Shown: positions 16,234 to 23,726 of the stretch, piece by piece
Position numbering within the stretch: the first letter of the stretch is position 1
Layout: the number at the start of each line of letters is the position of its first letter
Source: Marinifilum breve
Lineage (GTDB): Bacteria > Bacteroidota > Bacteroidia > Bacteroidales > Marinifilaceae
Reading direction: 5' to 3'
NCBI RefSeq assembly: GCF_003202155.1
Contig: NZ_QFLI01000002.1
Span: 186,001 to 250,000, forward strand
Length of the DNA stretch: 64,000 nucleotides
The notes under the pieces: model-generated
Database searches by the model: none
What the model saw: only the letters and a program-made list of their open reading frames with translations
Told to the model about the DNA's origin: nothing
Made by a program: the position numbers and the translations under genes

Positions 16234-17115
16234 ATGAATATCAATTTAAATGCCTACAAGGAGCATATTGATTTAGATCAAAGTTTTACTCCTAATCTCG
16301 ACAAACATTCACTTGATGAACTTTTAACAGCATTAATTGAAGAGCCCAGTGGAATGGCTCTATTAGGTAGACTCGATTTAAAAAATGAGAACTACACTCA
16401 AAGAGATTTGATTAGAGCATTATTAACAGTACGACCATCAGGAAATTTATCTGATTCCTTAGTGGGCTTGGTAGATTCAATGCTTCAAAATGAACTAAAA
16501 GACAAAAGTGTCACGAATCATCAGCAAATTCCTCGTATTGAAAGCGAGTATCCGGCTAGTAATTCTGTTAGTGTTTGGAATGGAGATATTTCAACATTAA
16601 AAATAGATGCAATTGTGAATGCTGCCAATAGCCAGATGGAAGGTTGTTTTGTCCCTTTCCATAACTGCATTGACAATGTAATTCATAATGCAGCAGGAAT
16701 AATGCTAAGGGAAGATTGCGCAGAAATAATGAATTTACAAGGAGAACTGGAACAAACAGGAAATGCAAAAATAACCAGGGGATACAATTTACCTGCTCAA
16801 TATGTAATGCATACCGTTGGACCAATTGTACGAACAAGCCAACCAACAAATATGGATGCTATGGAATTGGCAAAATCTTATGAATCCTGTCTGAATGTAG
16901 CCAAGGAATACGGACATATTAAATCCATTGCTTTCTGCAGCATTTCCACAGGAGTTTTCGGCTATCCAATTGAAGAAGCTGCTAATGTAGCATTGTCAAC
17001 AGTTGCAAAATGGCTAGAAAGCAATCCCAATACAATCGAACATGTTGTTTTTAACACCTATGGAAAAGAAGCAACAGATACATACATGAGGATTTTAAAA
17101 GAATGGAGGGAATAG
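16234..17115 (+). CDS. zinc-type macrodomain protein-ADP-ribose hydrolase
   Basis: Encodes 293 residues. Residues about 1-105 are an N-terminal helical extension. About 112-290 form a macrodomain with VWNGDISTLKIDAIVNAANSQ, the zinc loop GCFVPFHNCIDN (C138, H143, C145), HTVGP and CSISTGVFGYP. The C-H-C loop marks the Zn-macrodomain class (S. aureus SAV0325, S. pyogenes homologue), which removes ADP-ribose from proteins modified by SirTM. The partner SirTM gene starts one base after the stop codon, so the two form a writer-eraser pair in the cytosol. The target protein is not evident here. Confidence 0.92.
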   Translation: MNINLNAYKEHIDLDQSFTPNLDKHSLDELLTALIEEPSGMALLGRLDLKNENYTQRDLIRALLTVRPSGNLSDSLVGLVDSMLQNELKDKSVTNHQQIPRIESEYPASNSVSVWNGDISTLKIDAIVNAANSQMEGCFVPFHNCIDNVIHNAAGIMLREDCAEIMNLQGELEQTGNAKITRGYNLPAQYVMHTVGPIVRTSQPTNMDAMELAKSYESCLNVAKEYGHIKSIAFCSISTGVFGYPIEEAANVALSTVAKWLESNPNTIEHVVFNTYGKEATDTYMRILKEWRE

Positions 17116-17116
17116 A

Positions 17117-17953
17117 ATGAACATCGAAAAAGCAATACAAGCCATCTCTTCGGCAGATGCCATTTTAATTGGTGCCGGAGCAGGAATGTCGGTACCCGCA
17201 GGTATTGATTTAATGGATCAGGAAAGCTTTGCCAAGAACTATCCTGCAATGCTTCAATATGGTTTTACTTTTGGTTATCAACTGATGGGTTATCCTTATC
17301 ATGATGACAGATTGAGATGGGGATATTTATCGGCAAGCTTAAACAACATGCTTCAACTTGGTAAGGATCAGACTTATCAAAAGTTACTACAATTGGTTAA
17401 AGACAAAGATTATTTTGTATTGACTACAAATATTGACAGACTCTTTCATAAGAATGATTTTTCCGAAGATAAAATTTATACGCCTCAAGGAGATACATTT
17501 TATTTTCAGTGCAAATTACCTTGCACCGATGAGGTGTGGGATGCACGCGAACAAATTCAGGAAATGGCACAAAATGTTGATCCTGAAACTCAATATTTAA
17601 CCAATGAAGATTTGATTCCACGATGCCCCAATTGTGGAGGTGAAGTATATATGAATGTTAGAAGTGGAGGCTTTTTCATTGATGATCCATATCAACAAGG
17701 GGCAAAAAATCTAAATAATTGGCTGAAAGAAAACAGTCAAAAAAAGCTACTATTTCTCGAGATTGGTGTAGGCTACAATACACCAGGGGTCATTCGCTAC
17801 CCTTTTGAGAACATGTACAGTCAATTGAAGCATGCTGATTTTGTTAGAATCAATGCTGATTATTCTGATGTTCCAGAAGGAGGAATTGGTTTAAAGATGG
17901 ATATCGACAAAGCATTGGATTATTTTATAAACAACGATGCAAAATTGCAATAA
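17117..17953 (+). CDS. class-M sirtuin (SirTM), protein ADP-ribosyltransferase
   Basis: Encodes 278 residues of the sirtuin fold: GAGAGMSVPAG (19-29) for NAD, TTNIDRLF (103-110) with Asn105, PQGD (123-126) in place of the catalytic HG of deacetylases, and the zinc cysteines C132, C136, C170 and C173. These are SirTM hallmarks. Known SirTMs transfer ADP-ribose from NAD to a lipoylated GcvH-like protein and are reversed by the linked macrodomain enzyme. Neither GcvH-L nor LplA2 is adjacent here; the neighbours are regulators and redox enzymes. The target may be encoded elsewhere or be different. Confidence 0.9.
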   Translation: MNIEKAIQAISSADAILIGAGAGMSVPAGIDLMDQESFAKNYPAMLQYGFTFGYQLMGYPYHDDRLRWGYLSASLNNMLQLGKDQTYQKLLQLVKDKDYFVLTTNIDRLFHKNDFSEDKIYTPQGDTFYFQCKLPCTDEVWDAREQIQEMAQNVDPETQYLTNEDLIPRCPNCGGEVYMNVRSGGFFIDDPYQQGAKNLNNWLKENSQKKLLFLEIGVGYNTPGVIRYPFENMYSQLKHADFVRINADYSDVPEGGIGLKMDIDKALDYFINNDAKLQ

Positions 17954-18398
17954 AAAAACTATTCAAGTGAACAAACTATCCAAAATATCCCAGGAATGCT
18001 GCCTTTACTTTACAGCCAACTCCTTCAGCAGACTCATAAGCGAAATGGCAGATGAAGAATTCAGATTTACAGGTATGGCTCCCTCCTATGCATATCTGAT
18101 GCTACTGGTGGTTGATGAGCCTGGATTAAGTCAAAATGAATTGAGTACAAAGATAAATCTAAAGCCTTCAACACTAACTAGATTCTTTGATAAGTTGGTA
18201 CAAAGAGGAATGGTAAACAGGGTTCAGAATGGTCGTGAAATCAACATTTATGCCACTGATAAAGGTCATAAGACAAGAATCTTAATTGAATCTGCCTTAA
18301 ATAATTTGCACAAAAAGTATAGTCTGATTCTTGGTGAGGATTTCGCAGCACAACTTACCGCAGATATTAATAAGGCTACAAATTTTATGAATGCTTAA
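17937..18398 (+). CDS. MarR-family regulator with N-terminal Cys pair
   Basis: Encodes up to 153 residues. The winged helix is clear (GLSQNELSTKINLKPSTLTRFFDKLVQRGMVNRVQNGREINIYATDKG). The conserved CCLYFTANSFSRLISEMADEEF start places Cys residues in the dimer helix, as in thiol-responsive MarR proteins; redox sensing is an inference. The ATG overlaps the SirTM gene by 17 bases. An in-frame GTG at 17967 would give 143 residues and no overlap. Tight linkage implies one transcript with the macrodomain-SirTM pair. Confidence 0.85.
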   Translation: MQNCNKKTIQVNKLSKISQECCLYFTANSFSRLISEMADEEFRFTGMAPSYAYLMLLVVDEPGLSQNELSTKINLKPSTLTRFFDKLVQRGMVNRVQNGREINIYATDKGHKTRILIESALNNLHKKYSLILGEDFAAQLTADINKATNFMNA

Positions 18399-18400
18399 TA

Positions 18401-18874
18401 ATGAATCATCAAAAAGAGATAGAAAACAAAAAAGAACTGATTGTGGAAGAGTATGCAGTCTTACTTGAAAAACAAGAAAAGCTTTCCCCCATTGCCGCCA
18501 GAATTATATCTCTGTTACTTATTGACAACAGAGTCGCATTGACTTTCGATGAGCTTTTAAATTACTTAAAGGCAAGTAAAAGTACAGTGTCCACCAATTT
18601 AAAAAGTTTGGGAAATGCCGGTTTTGTTGAATATTTTACCAAATCCTGCGATAGGAAAAGATACTTCTGCTTGTCTGAATCAGGCTATAAACTCCGAATA
18701 GAAGAAATTTTAAAGTCATACCAGCAAGAGTTAAGCTTGATAAAGAAAATCATGGCTTTTAAAGATGAGGCTAATCAAATAACTCATAATACAACAAAAA
18801 GATACAGAAATGGCAATGAAGCACCATATACAAATTTCCTGTCCAAAATCATCAATTGCATAAAATCAACTTAA
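18401..18874 (+). CDS. GbsR/MarR-like winged-helix regulator
   Basis: Encodes 157 residues with the GbsR-type layout: an N-terminal helix (KELIVEEYAVLLEKQEKLSPIAARIISLLLIDN), a winged HTH (ALTFDELLNYLKASKSTVSTNLKSLGNAGFVEYF) and C-terminal helices. GbsR-like proteins often control efflux or osmolyte genes. The start lies 2 bases after the MarR stop, so it is the fourth gene of the macrodomain operon. A decayed copy of its N-terminal part lies at 22511-22578, also in front of an araC gene. Confidence 0.85.
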   Translation: MNHQKEIENKKELIVEEYAVLLEKQEKLSPIAARIISLLLIDNRVALTFDELLNYLKASKSTVSTNLKSLGNAGFVEYFTKSCDRKRYFCLSESGYKLRIEEILKSYQQELSLIKKIMAFKDEANQITHNTTKRYRNGNEAPYTNFLSKIINCIKST

Positions 18875-18944
18875 AATTGATACCAACAAGACTGTTATCG
18901 CCATAGAAAAGGTGTTGCTCCTCCTCCAATATTTAAACATTTTT

Positions 18945-18952
18945 TATATTTG
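18945..18952 (+). promoter_or_regulatory. -7 box of the AraC-2 gene
   Basis: TATATTTG, 24 bases before the ATG. The surrounding sequence (GCTCC...AATATT upstream, GAAAATCTATCTAC downstream) is shared with the AraC-3 promoter at 22635-22642, which has the same spacing to its ATG. Confidence 0.6.
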
Positions 18953-18968
18953 AGAAAAATCTATCTAC

Positions 18969-19883
18969 ATGCAACACTTCAAAACCATTACCGAATACTG
19001 TAAAGCAATTGGAATATCAGCACCCAAACATCCACATTTCGATATTCGTAGGTTTGAAGAAAATATGGGAAACATCACTTCAAAAATGCCTCCTTTTCGC
19101 CACGAGTTTTATTTTATTGCAATAAAAACTGATGGTGAGGGAATGAGTTACAGTGAACACCACAAAAACTTTCCTAAAGGCATTACCATTTTCTTTAATT
19201 CCCCGTTTCAGATCATCTCATGGGATATTGTCCCAAATTGGTCTGGCTATCATTTAACCATCTCGCAAGACTTTCTTGCTTCTTCTTATCATTTCGACAC
19301 ACTACTTGAAGACTTTCCTTTTCTGAAAATGGATGAGTCCATCCCATTTGAAATTAATCCGGATGACTCTCCAATAATTTTAGCGATATACGATAAAATT
19401 AAAGGCGAATACGAAAGTAATAATGATGACAAGTTTAATTTAATTCAGGTGTATGTATTGGAATTACTAAATCATATCAAACGATTATTTTATAAAAATG
19501 TTGATATAAAAAAAGTTGAAGAGCAGATACAAAGCTCAGATCTGAAACTACTTTCCCAATTCGAAAATTTACTACAAAAAGGTTTTTGTCCCGAAACAAA
19601 ACTCGGCGCTTTTGACAATCTACACTCTCCTTCCTATTACGCTAATCTTTTAAACATTCATCCCAACCACCTAAGCGCGGTTATCAAATCCATAACTGGA
19701 AAAACTGCATTAAACTACATACACAATTTTATTGTACAACGCGCAAAAACCGCACTGGCACAAACCAATACAAGTGTTAAGGAAATTGCCTACAATCTTC
19801 ACTTTGATTCTCCGGGAAATTTCAGTTCATTCTTTAAAAAAAACATAGGAATGACACCTCTATCCTACAGAAAAAACCACTAA
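18969..19883 (+). CDS. AraC-family transcriptional regulator (AraC-2)
   Basis: Encodes a 304-residue paralogue of AraC-1 and AraC-3: sensor domain with HPHFDIRRFEENMG and FRHEFYFIAIKT, DNA-binding domain with NIHPNHLSAVIKSITGKTALNYI and SVKEIAYNLHFDSPGNFSSFFKKN. A direct-repeat operator lies 90 bases after its stop, before the iron-sulfur flavoprotein gene at 20192, which is therefore the likely target. The three paralogues differ mostly in the sensor half, which suggests different effectors. Confidence 0.92.
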   Translation: MQHFKTITEYCKAIGISAPKHPHFDIRRFEENMGNITSKMPPFRHEFYFIAIKTDGEGMSYSEHHKNFPKGITIFFNSPFQIISWDIVPNWSGYHLTISQDFLASSYHFDTLLEDFPFLKMDESIPFEINPDDSPIILAIYDKIKGEYESNNDDKFNLIQVYVLELLNHIKRLFYKNVDIKKVEEQIQSSDLKLLSQFENLLQKGFCPETKLGAFDNLHSPSYYANLLNIHPNHLSAVIKSITGKTALNYIHNFIVQRAKTALAQTNTSVKEIAYNLHFDSPGNFSSFFKKNIGMTPLSYRKNH

Positions 19884-19972
19884 TATACCACATGAGTCAT
19901 GCCTTTAGATTTCTATGAATACACAGTGTGACAATAAACGTAATACTCTTTTACAAACAAATCGGTGTAATC

Positions 19973-20036
19973 TTAGAAATTCAAACTTCTTACTTAAAAA
20001 TTAAAACTTTATTCGCTGGAGAGTCATCTATATTTG
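19973..20036 (+). promoter_or_regulatory. AraC direct-repeat operator and promoter, site 3
   Basis: Half-sites TTAGAAATTCAAACTT (19973-19988) and TTAAAAATTAAAACTT (19994-20009), 21-bp period. The -7 box TATATTTG starts at 20029, 35 bp after the start of half-site 2. The half-site subtype (..AAATT.A.ACTT) is shared with sites 4 and 5 and differs from sites 1 and 2. Confidence 0.75.
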
Positions 20037-20136
20037 CATTGTAATGATTGACAAGTCGTAATGGCAAATAAAATTCATGAAACGATTTTCCAACTTGTTT
20101 ACAAAACAATAGAGGTCATTTTACAGACCTATTCAG

Positions 20137-20148
20137 TTGTATGTACAA
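20137..20148 (+). promoter_or_regulatory. leader palindrome TTGTRTRTACAA, copy 3
   Basis: TTGTATGTACAA, about 100 bases after the -7 box of site 3 and 44 before the start codon of the flavoprotein gene. Confidence 0.45.
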
Positions 20149-20191
20149 CGTTGTAAGTATTTACTCAATAACAAATAATAATTACAGAAAT

Positions 20192-20755
20192 ATGAAAATA
20201 ATTGGGATCAACGGAAGTCCAAGAATAAATGGCAACTCGGCGCAACTTTTAGAAATCATGCTAAAACAAACCGAACAATATGGAGCAAGCACTAAGACTT
20301 ACCATCTTAATAAGATGAATTTCAAAGGATGTCAAGGATGTTCAAGCTGTCGTGAAAAAGGGAATTGTGTCCTTAAAGATGATATGAATGTTCTATTAAA
20401 AGAAGTGAAAGAGGCGGATGTTGTAATTTTATCCTCACCTGTTTATATGTGGCAGATGTCAGCACAAACCAAACTATTTACCGATAGATTGATGCCACTC
20501 CTAAAGTCAGACTACAGCTCTCGATTAGTGGGACAAAAGTTGTTAATGCTTTACACGCAAGGAAACACTAACTGTTCGCAATTCTCTACCTACTTCGAAT
20601 ACACAAAAAACATGTTTTCTTTTTTGGGCTTCCGAGTACTTCCTCCTTTTGTGGCTGGTGGATTTCACCATGAAAATGATATTCAGAAATATCCGAACAT
20701 CATTCAAAGGGCCAAACAAAGTGCAGAGGCCATAATGATGGCAGATTGTATTTAA
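20192..20755 (+). CDS. iron-sulfur flavoprotein / NADPH-dependent FMN reductase family
   Basis: Encodes 187 residues of flavodoxin-like fold starting MKIIGINGSPRINGNS (FMN phosphate loop). The cluster GCQGCSSCREKGNC (CX2CX2CX5C) is an Isf-type [4Fe-4S] motif, and SSPVYMWQMSAQTKLFTDR is the family signature. It is a distant paralogue of the protein at 3254. The start is chosen because it meets the conserved N-terminus; 17 upstream codons are open but overlap a putative operator. Cytosolic electron-transfer or quinone/metal reduction role by family. Confidence 0.88.
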   Translation: MKIIGINGSPRINGNSAQLLEIMLKQTEQYGASTKTYHLNKMNFKGCQGCSSCREKGNCVLKDDMNVLLKEVKEADVVILSSPVYMWQMSAQTKLFTDRLMPLLKSDYSSRLVGQKLLMLYTQGNTNCSQFSTYFEYTKNMFSFLGFRVLPPFVAGGFHHENDIQKYPNIIQRAKQSAEAIMMADCI

Positions 20756-20790
20756 TTATCGATTCTTATCCTGACAATATCAAATAGGAG

Positions 20791-21462
20791 ATGAACAAGA
20801 TTCTTTCATTCGTCGTCATTTTTACATTCATGCAGCTATCAACAAGTGGACAAGTAAAAGTGCGTGATTTTTCAACCTGGACAACTGTAAGCATAGATTA
20901 TAAAATTAAAAACACACCACTTTTTATGAATCAGATGTTGCGTACGGTATATACAAATCATTCAAGTTCTCTGAATGAAGGATTATTGGTGAACGAATTG
21001 ATTTATCCACTGCCTAACAATGGCATTAGTCTTTCAACTGCCTATTTTATTGGTTCAATCAAAAATGCAGGGATACTTCAGGCCGCAGAAGCAGCTATAA
21101 GCTACAGAGCACCTTACCGTTCAGAACTATCTGTAAAAGTATCATATGACTATTTCTGGTTTGCACAAACCAAAAGTAGACAGGTAAAACTACCAGATGA
21201 AGATTGGTTGCGTATCCGCTTCAGATATCGACCAATTATAAATAAAAAAGGCGATTACATTAATCTAAGTGTACGTCCATATATAAGAAAATCGTACATC
21301 TGGTGGGGCGAAAACAGAACCAAGCTGGGATATGGAGTTCAAATCTCTCCTAAAGTTTTATGGGAAATAAACTATATGAACCGCTGGAGAAAAGGAAAAT
21401 CATCAATTATTCCTGATAGATGGGAACACATTCTTGATATGGAATTGCGTTTTCACATTTAA
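20791..21462 (+). CDS. exported DUF2490-like outer-membrane protein
   Basis: Encodes 223 residues with a cleavable signal (ending near LSTSGQ) and alternating hydrophobic/aromatic strands, such as LRIRFRYRPII, INLSVRPYIRKSYIWW and LGYGVQISPKVLWEINYMNRWR. These resemble the DUF2490 beta-barrel family of Bacteroidota. Function unknown. It lies 35 bases after the flavoprotein gene and 26 before an exported propeller protein, so probably one operon under AraC site 3. Confidence 0.65.
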   Translation: MNKILSFVVIFTFMQLSTSGQVKVRDFSTWTTVSIDYKIKNTPLFMNQMLRTVYTNHSSSLNEGLLVNELIYPLPNNGISLSTAYFIGSIKNAGILQAAEAAISYRAPYRSELSVKVSYDYFWFAQTKSRQVKLPDEDWLRIRFRYRPIINKKGDYINLSVRPYIRKSYIWWGENRTKLGYGVQISPKVLWEINYMNRWRKGKSSIIPDRWEHILDMELRFHI

Positions 21463-21488
21463 AAGCATAAATTTTAAAGTAAAAAAAT

Positions 21489-22433
21489 ATGAAGAACAAG
21501 TTAAATTACTTATTGACTATTATAATTGTGACATTCTCATTTTTCCCTGTAAATGCACAATTTAAGAACAAGTTCCAACCAACAGAAACAATATTTAAAA
21601 TGCCTAAAGGTCACTTCTTTGAAAATATTGCTACGGGACCTGATCAGGATTTTTATATTACTGATTATACTGGGAAAGCCATTTATCGTTATACCAAAGA
21701 AAGTGGTTTGGTCTTATTCAAAACAATTTCCGGGCATCCAGTGTCTTTAAGGTTCGACATGGAAGGTAATGGACTCTTAACTGTGCACCACACCCCAATA
21801 TTTGCTGGTCCTGACTTTACGAAATCTATGGCCCTTTACCGAATTAATACAAAAGGTGATATTTCTTTGTTACGGGAAATGCCCGAGGCTGCATTTCTCA
21901 ATGGAATTACCAGCTTGAACAAAGAAACTTATCTGGTTGGCGATGCAATAAAGGGAATCATCTGGAAAGTGAATGTGAAAACAAATAAAGTATCAATTTG
22001 GCTAAAAAGCGAACTTCTCACTCAAAAATCAAGCGATGGTCACATACCAGGTGTAAATGGAATTCAGGTTCATGGAAAAGAATTCTATGCCGTTAATGGT
22101 GATCGTGGATTAATTCTAAAAGCGGATATCAATCAGTCGTTAACTCCGAACAATTTAAAAGTAATTCATGAAAATATCGTAATTGATGATTTTGTACTTG
22201 ATGATAAAAAGAACCTCTACGCCACAACACACGGGGACAATATTCTTAAAATTGACGCCAATGGAACTATTACAGTTCTTGCTGGCTTAGAACAAAATGC
22301 AATTGGAAGTACTGCAGCCCAATTGGGAATTCATATTGGCGACCCTAATTCTCTTTACGTAGTTACTGATGGAGGCTTAATTTTTGGAAATGACATAGGC
22401 GCACGTATTTTACGTATCGATTTAGGCAAATAA
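21489..22433 (+). CDS. exported SMP-30/NHL-type beta-propeller protein
   Basis: Encodes 314 residues with a signal peptide (cleavage near FFPVNAQ). Propeller-blade blocks include GHFFENIATGPDQDFYITDYTGKAIYRY, FLNGITSLNKETYLVGDAIKGIIWKVN and GVNGIQVHGKEFYAVN, as in SMP-30/gluconolactonase-like proteins. It is probably periplasmic. Lactonase activity is possible but the metal ligands are not certain from inspection. It is functionally comparable to the lipoprotein at 4569, again next to an iron-sulfur flavoprotein gene. Confidence 0.78.
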   Translation: MKNKLNYLLTIIIVTFSFFPVNAQFKNKFQPTETIFKMPKGHFFENIATGPDQDFYITDYTGKAIYRYTKESGLVLFKTISGHPVSLRFDMEGNGLLTVHHTPIFAGPDFTKSMALYRINTKGDISLLREMPEAAFLNGITSLNKETYLVGDAIKGIIWKVNVKTNKVSIWLKSELLTQKSSDGHIPGVNGIQVHGKEFYAVNGDRGLILKADINQSLTPNNLKVIHENIVIDDFVLDDKKNLYATTHGDNILKIDANGTITVLAGLEQNAIGSTAAQLGIHIGDPNSLYVVTDGGLIFGNDIGARILRIDLGK

Positions 22434-22474
22434 AGATATTTATTGATACACGAATAAAGGTTTTGTTTATGAAA

Positions 22475-22510
22475 AAGGCTTGCTCACATTTGAGTAGGCC
22501 TTCCTTCTTT
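22475..22510 (+). terminator. hairpin terminator after the propeller gene
   Basis: AAGGCTTGCTCA (22475-22486) pairs with TGAGTAGGCCTT (22491-22502), with one or two mismatches, and is followed by a T-rich stretch. Confidence 0.65.
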
Positions 22511-22578
22511 AAAAAACAAAAAGCTTTACCCTTGCAGCCAGAATTATATCTCTACTATTAACTGACAATAGAAATGGA
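22511..22578 (+). pseudogene. remnant of a gbsR-like gene
   Basis: The DNA closely matches part of the gbsR-like gene at 18401. In one frame it reads AARIISLLLTDNRNG against AARIISLLLIDNRVA in the intact copy. A one-base change in length upstream breaks the frame (KQKAL/PL against KQEKLSPI). Only about 68 bases are left. As with the intact copy, an araC paralogue follows directly. This shows that a gbsR-araC block was duplicated and one gbsR was lost. Confidence 0.75.
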
Positions 22579-22634
22579 CTACTTTAGAGAATGTAGAAAT
22601 AGAATCTCCTATGCTCCAATATTGGGGCATTTTG

Positions 22635-22642
22635 TATATTTG
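22635..22642 (+). promoter_or_regulatory. -7 box of the AraC-3 gene
   Basis: TATATTTG, 24 bases before the ATG, in the same local context as the AraC-2 promoter. Confidence 0.6.
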
Positions 22643-22658
22643 AGGAAAATCTATCTAC

Positions 22659-23573
22659 ATGCAACACTTCAAAACCATCACCGAATACTGCAAAGCAATT
22701 GGTATATCAGCACCAAAACATCCACATTTCGATATCCGAAGTTTTGAAGAAAATATGGGCAAGGTGGTATCACAAATGCCACCTTTTCGTCATGAATTTT
22801 ATTCCATAGCCATTAAAGCTGATGGCAGCGGAAAAGCCATTACTGGTCATCATACTGATTTTCCTGAAGGAGTAACCATCTTTTTCAACTCTCCCTTTCA
22901 AATTCTTTCTTGGGATATTGTTCCCGATTGGTCTGGTTATTATATCATGATTTCTCAGGACTTCCTTGCATCTTCCCATCACTTTGACAGATTGTTAGAG
23001 GATTTTCCTTTTTTGAAAATTGATGAATCCATTCCTTTCGAAATCAGTAAGAATGATTTACCTGAAATACTTCGCATTTTTGGAAGAATACAAGAAGAGT
23101 ATCTAAGTGATCATGAAGACAAGTTTGCATTCATTCAGTCTTATATCATTCTTTTATTGAATCAGATCAAAAGGCTATTCAACAAACAAGTTGATGCAAA
23201 AACAGCCAATGAGCAAATGCGCTCTGCTGATTTGAAATTATTATCGCGTTTTCAGAAATTGGTAAAACTTAGCTTCTATCCGGATGCAAAAATCGAAACT
23301 TTTGCCAACCTGCATTCTCCAACTTATTATGCACAAGTTTTAAGTGTGCACCCCAACCATTTGAATGCTGTGGTTAAATCGATAACTGGCAAAACTGCAT
23401 TAAATCACATTCACAACCATATTCTTAAATTGGCTAAAGCCGAATTGGTACAGACCACCGCAAGTGTAAAAGAAATTGCTTACTCCCTGTATTTTGAATC
23501 ACCGAATAATTTCAGTGCTTTTTTCAAGAAAAACGTTGGCCAAACACCCCTATCCTACAGGAAAAATGGCTAA
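22659..23573 (+). CDS. AraC-family transcriptional regulator (AraC-3)
   Basis: Encodes 304 residues, very similar to AraC-2 (same start MQHFKTITEYCKAIGISAPKHPHFDIR). The DNA-binding part has SVHPNHLNAVVKSITGKTALNHI and SVKEIAYSLYFESPNNFSAFFKKN. Direct-repeat site 4 begins 3 bases after its stop and drives the SDR-SnoaL pair. Site 5, of the same subtype, drives the next operon. The preceding gbsR remnant indicates origin by segmental duplication of the AraC-2 block. Confidence 0.92.
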   Translation: MQHFKTITEYCKAIGISAPKHPHFDIRSFEENMGKVVSQMPPFRHEFYSIAIKADGSGKAITGHHTDFPEGVTIFFNSPFQILSWDIVPDWSGYYIMISQDFLASSHHFDRLLEDFPFLKIDESIPFEISKNDLPEILRIFGRIQEEYLSDHEDKFAFIQSYIILLLNQIKRLFNKQVDAKTANEQMRSADLKLLSRFQKLVKLSFYPDAKIETFANLHSPTYYAQVLSVHPNHLNAVVKSITGKTALNHIHNHILKLAKAELVQTTASVKEIAYSLYFESPNNFSAFFKKNVGQTPLSYRKNG

Positions 23574-23575
23574 TC

Positions 23576-23639
23576 TTTGAAATTCATACTTCTTGCTTTA
23601 AAATTCAATTCTCCCTCCGTTTTTCACTGATTAGTTTTG
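23576..23639 (+). promoter_or_regulatory. AraC direct-repeat operator and promoter, site 4
   Basis: Half-sites TTTGAAATTCATACTT (23576-23591) and TTTAAAATTCAATTCT (23597-23612), 21-bp period. The -7 box TAGTTTTG starts at 23632, 35 bp after the start of half-site 2. It drives the SDR at 23727. Confidence 0.78.
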
Positions 23640-23677
23640 CTACATCATTCAATATGTAATTGATCAGGCATTAATAT

Positions 23678-23689
23678 TTGTATATACAA
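23678..23689 (+). promoter_or_regulatory. leader palindrome TTGTRTRTACAA, copy 4
   Basis: TTGTATATACAA is a perfect 12-base palindrome, here only 39 bases after the -7 box and 37 before the start codon. The leader is shorter than at the other three sites. Confidence 0.5.
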
Positions 23690-23726
23690 TTGAATGTATA
23701 GATATACTTAATCAAAGAATAATAAA

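Larger units (their letters stand above)
19884..20191 (+). other. intergenic promoter region of the flavoprotein gene
   Basis: No gene. It contains AraC site 3 and then a long leader of about 155 bases. The leader includes the palindrome at 20137-20148, which covers an upstream in-frame ATG (20141). That makes the later ATG at 20192 the better start. Confidence 0.6.

Noticed and set aside
16234-18874. Toxin-antitoxin or anti-phage reading of the macrodomain-SirTM pair
   Set aside because: The specific Zn-macrodomain and SirTM signatures fit the known reversible ADP-ribosylation pair better; no nuclease or defence gene is nearby.
20141-20191. Upstream extension of the iron-sulfur flavoprotein gene
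   Set aside because: The extra codons overlap the leader palindrome and do not match the family N-terminus, which begins at the ATG at 20192.
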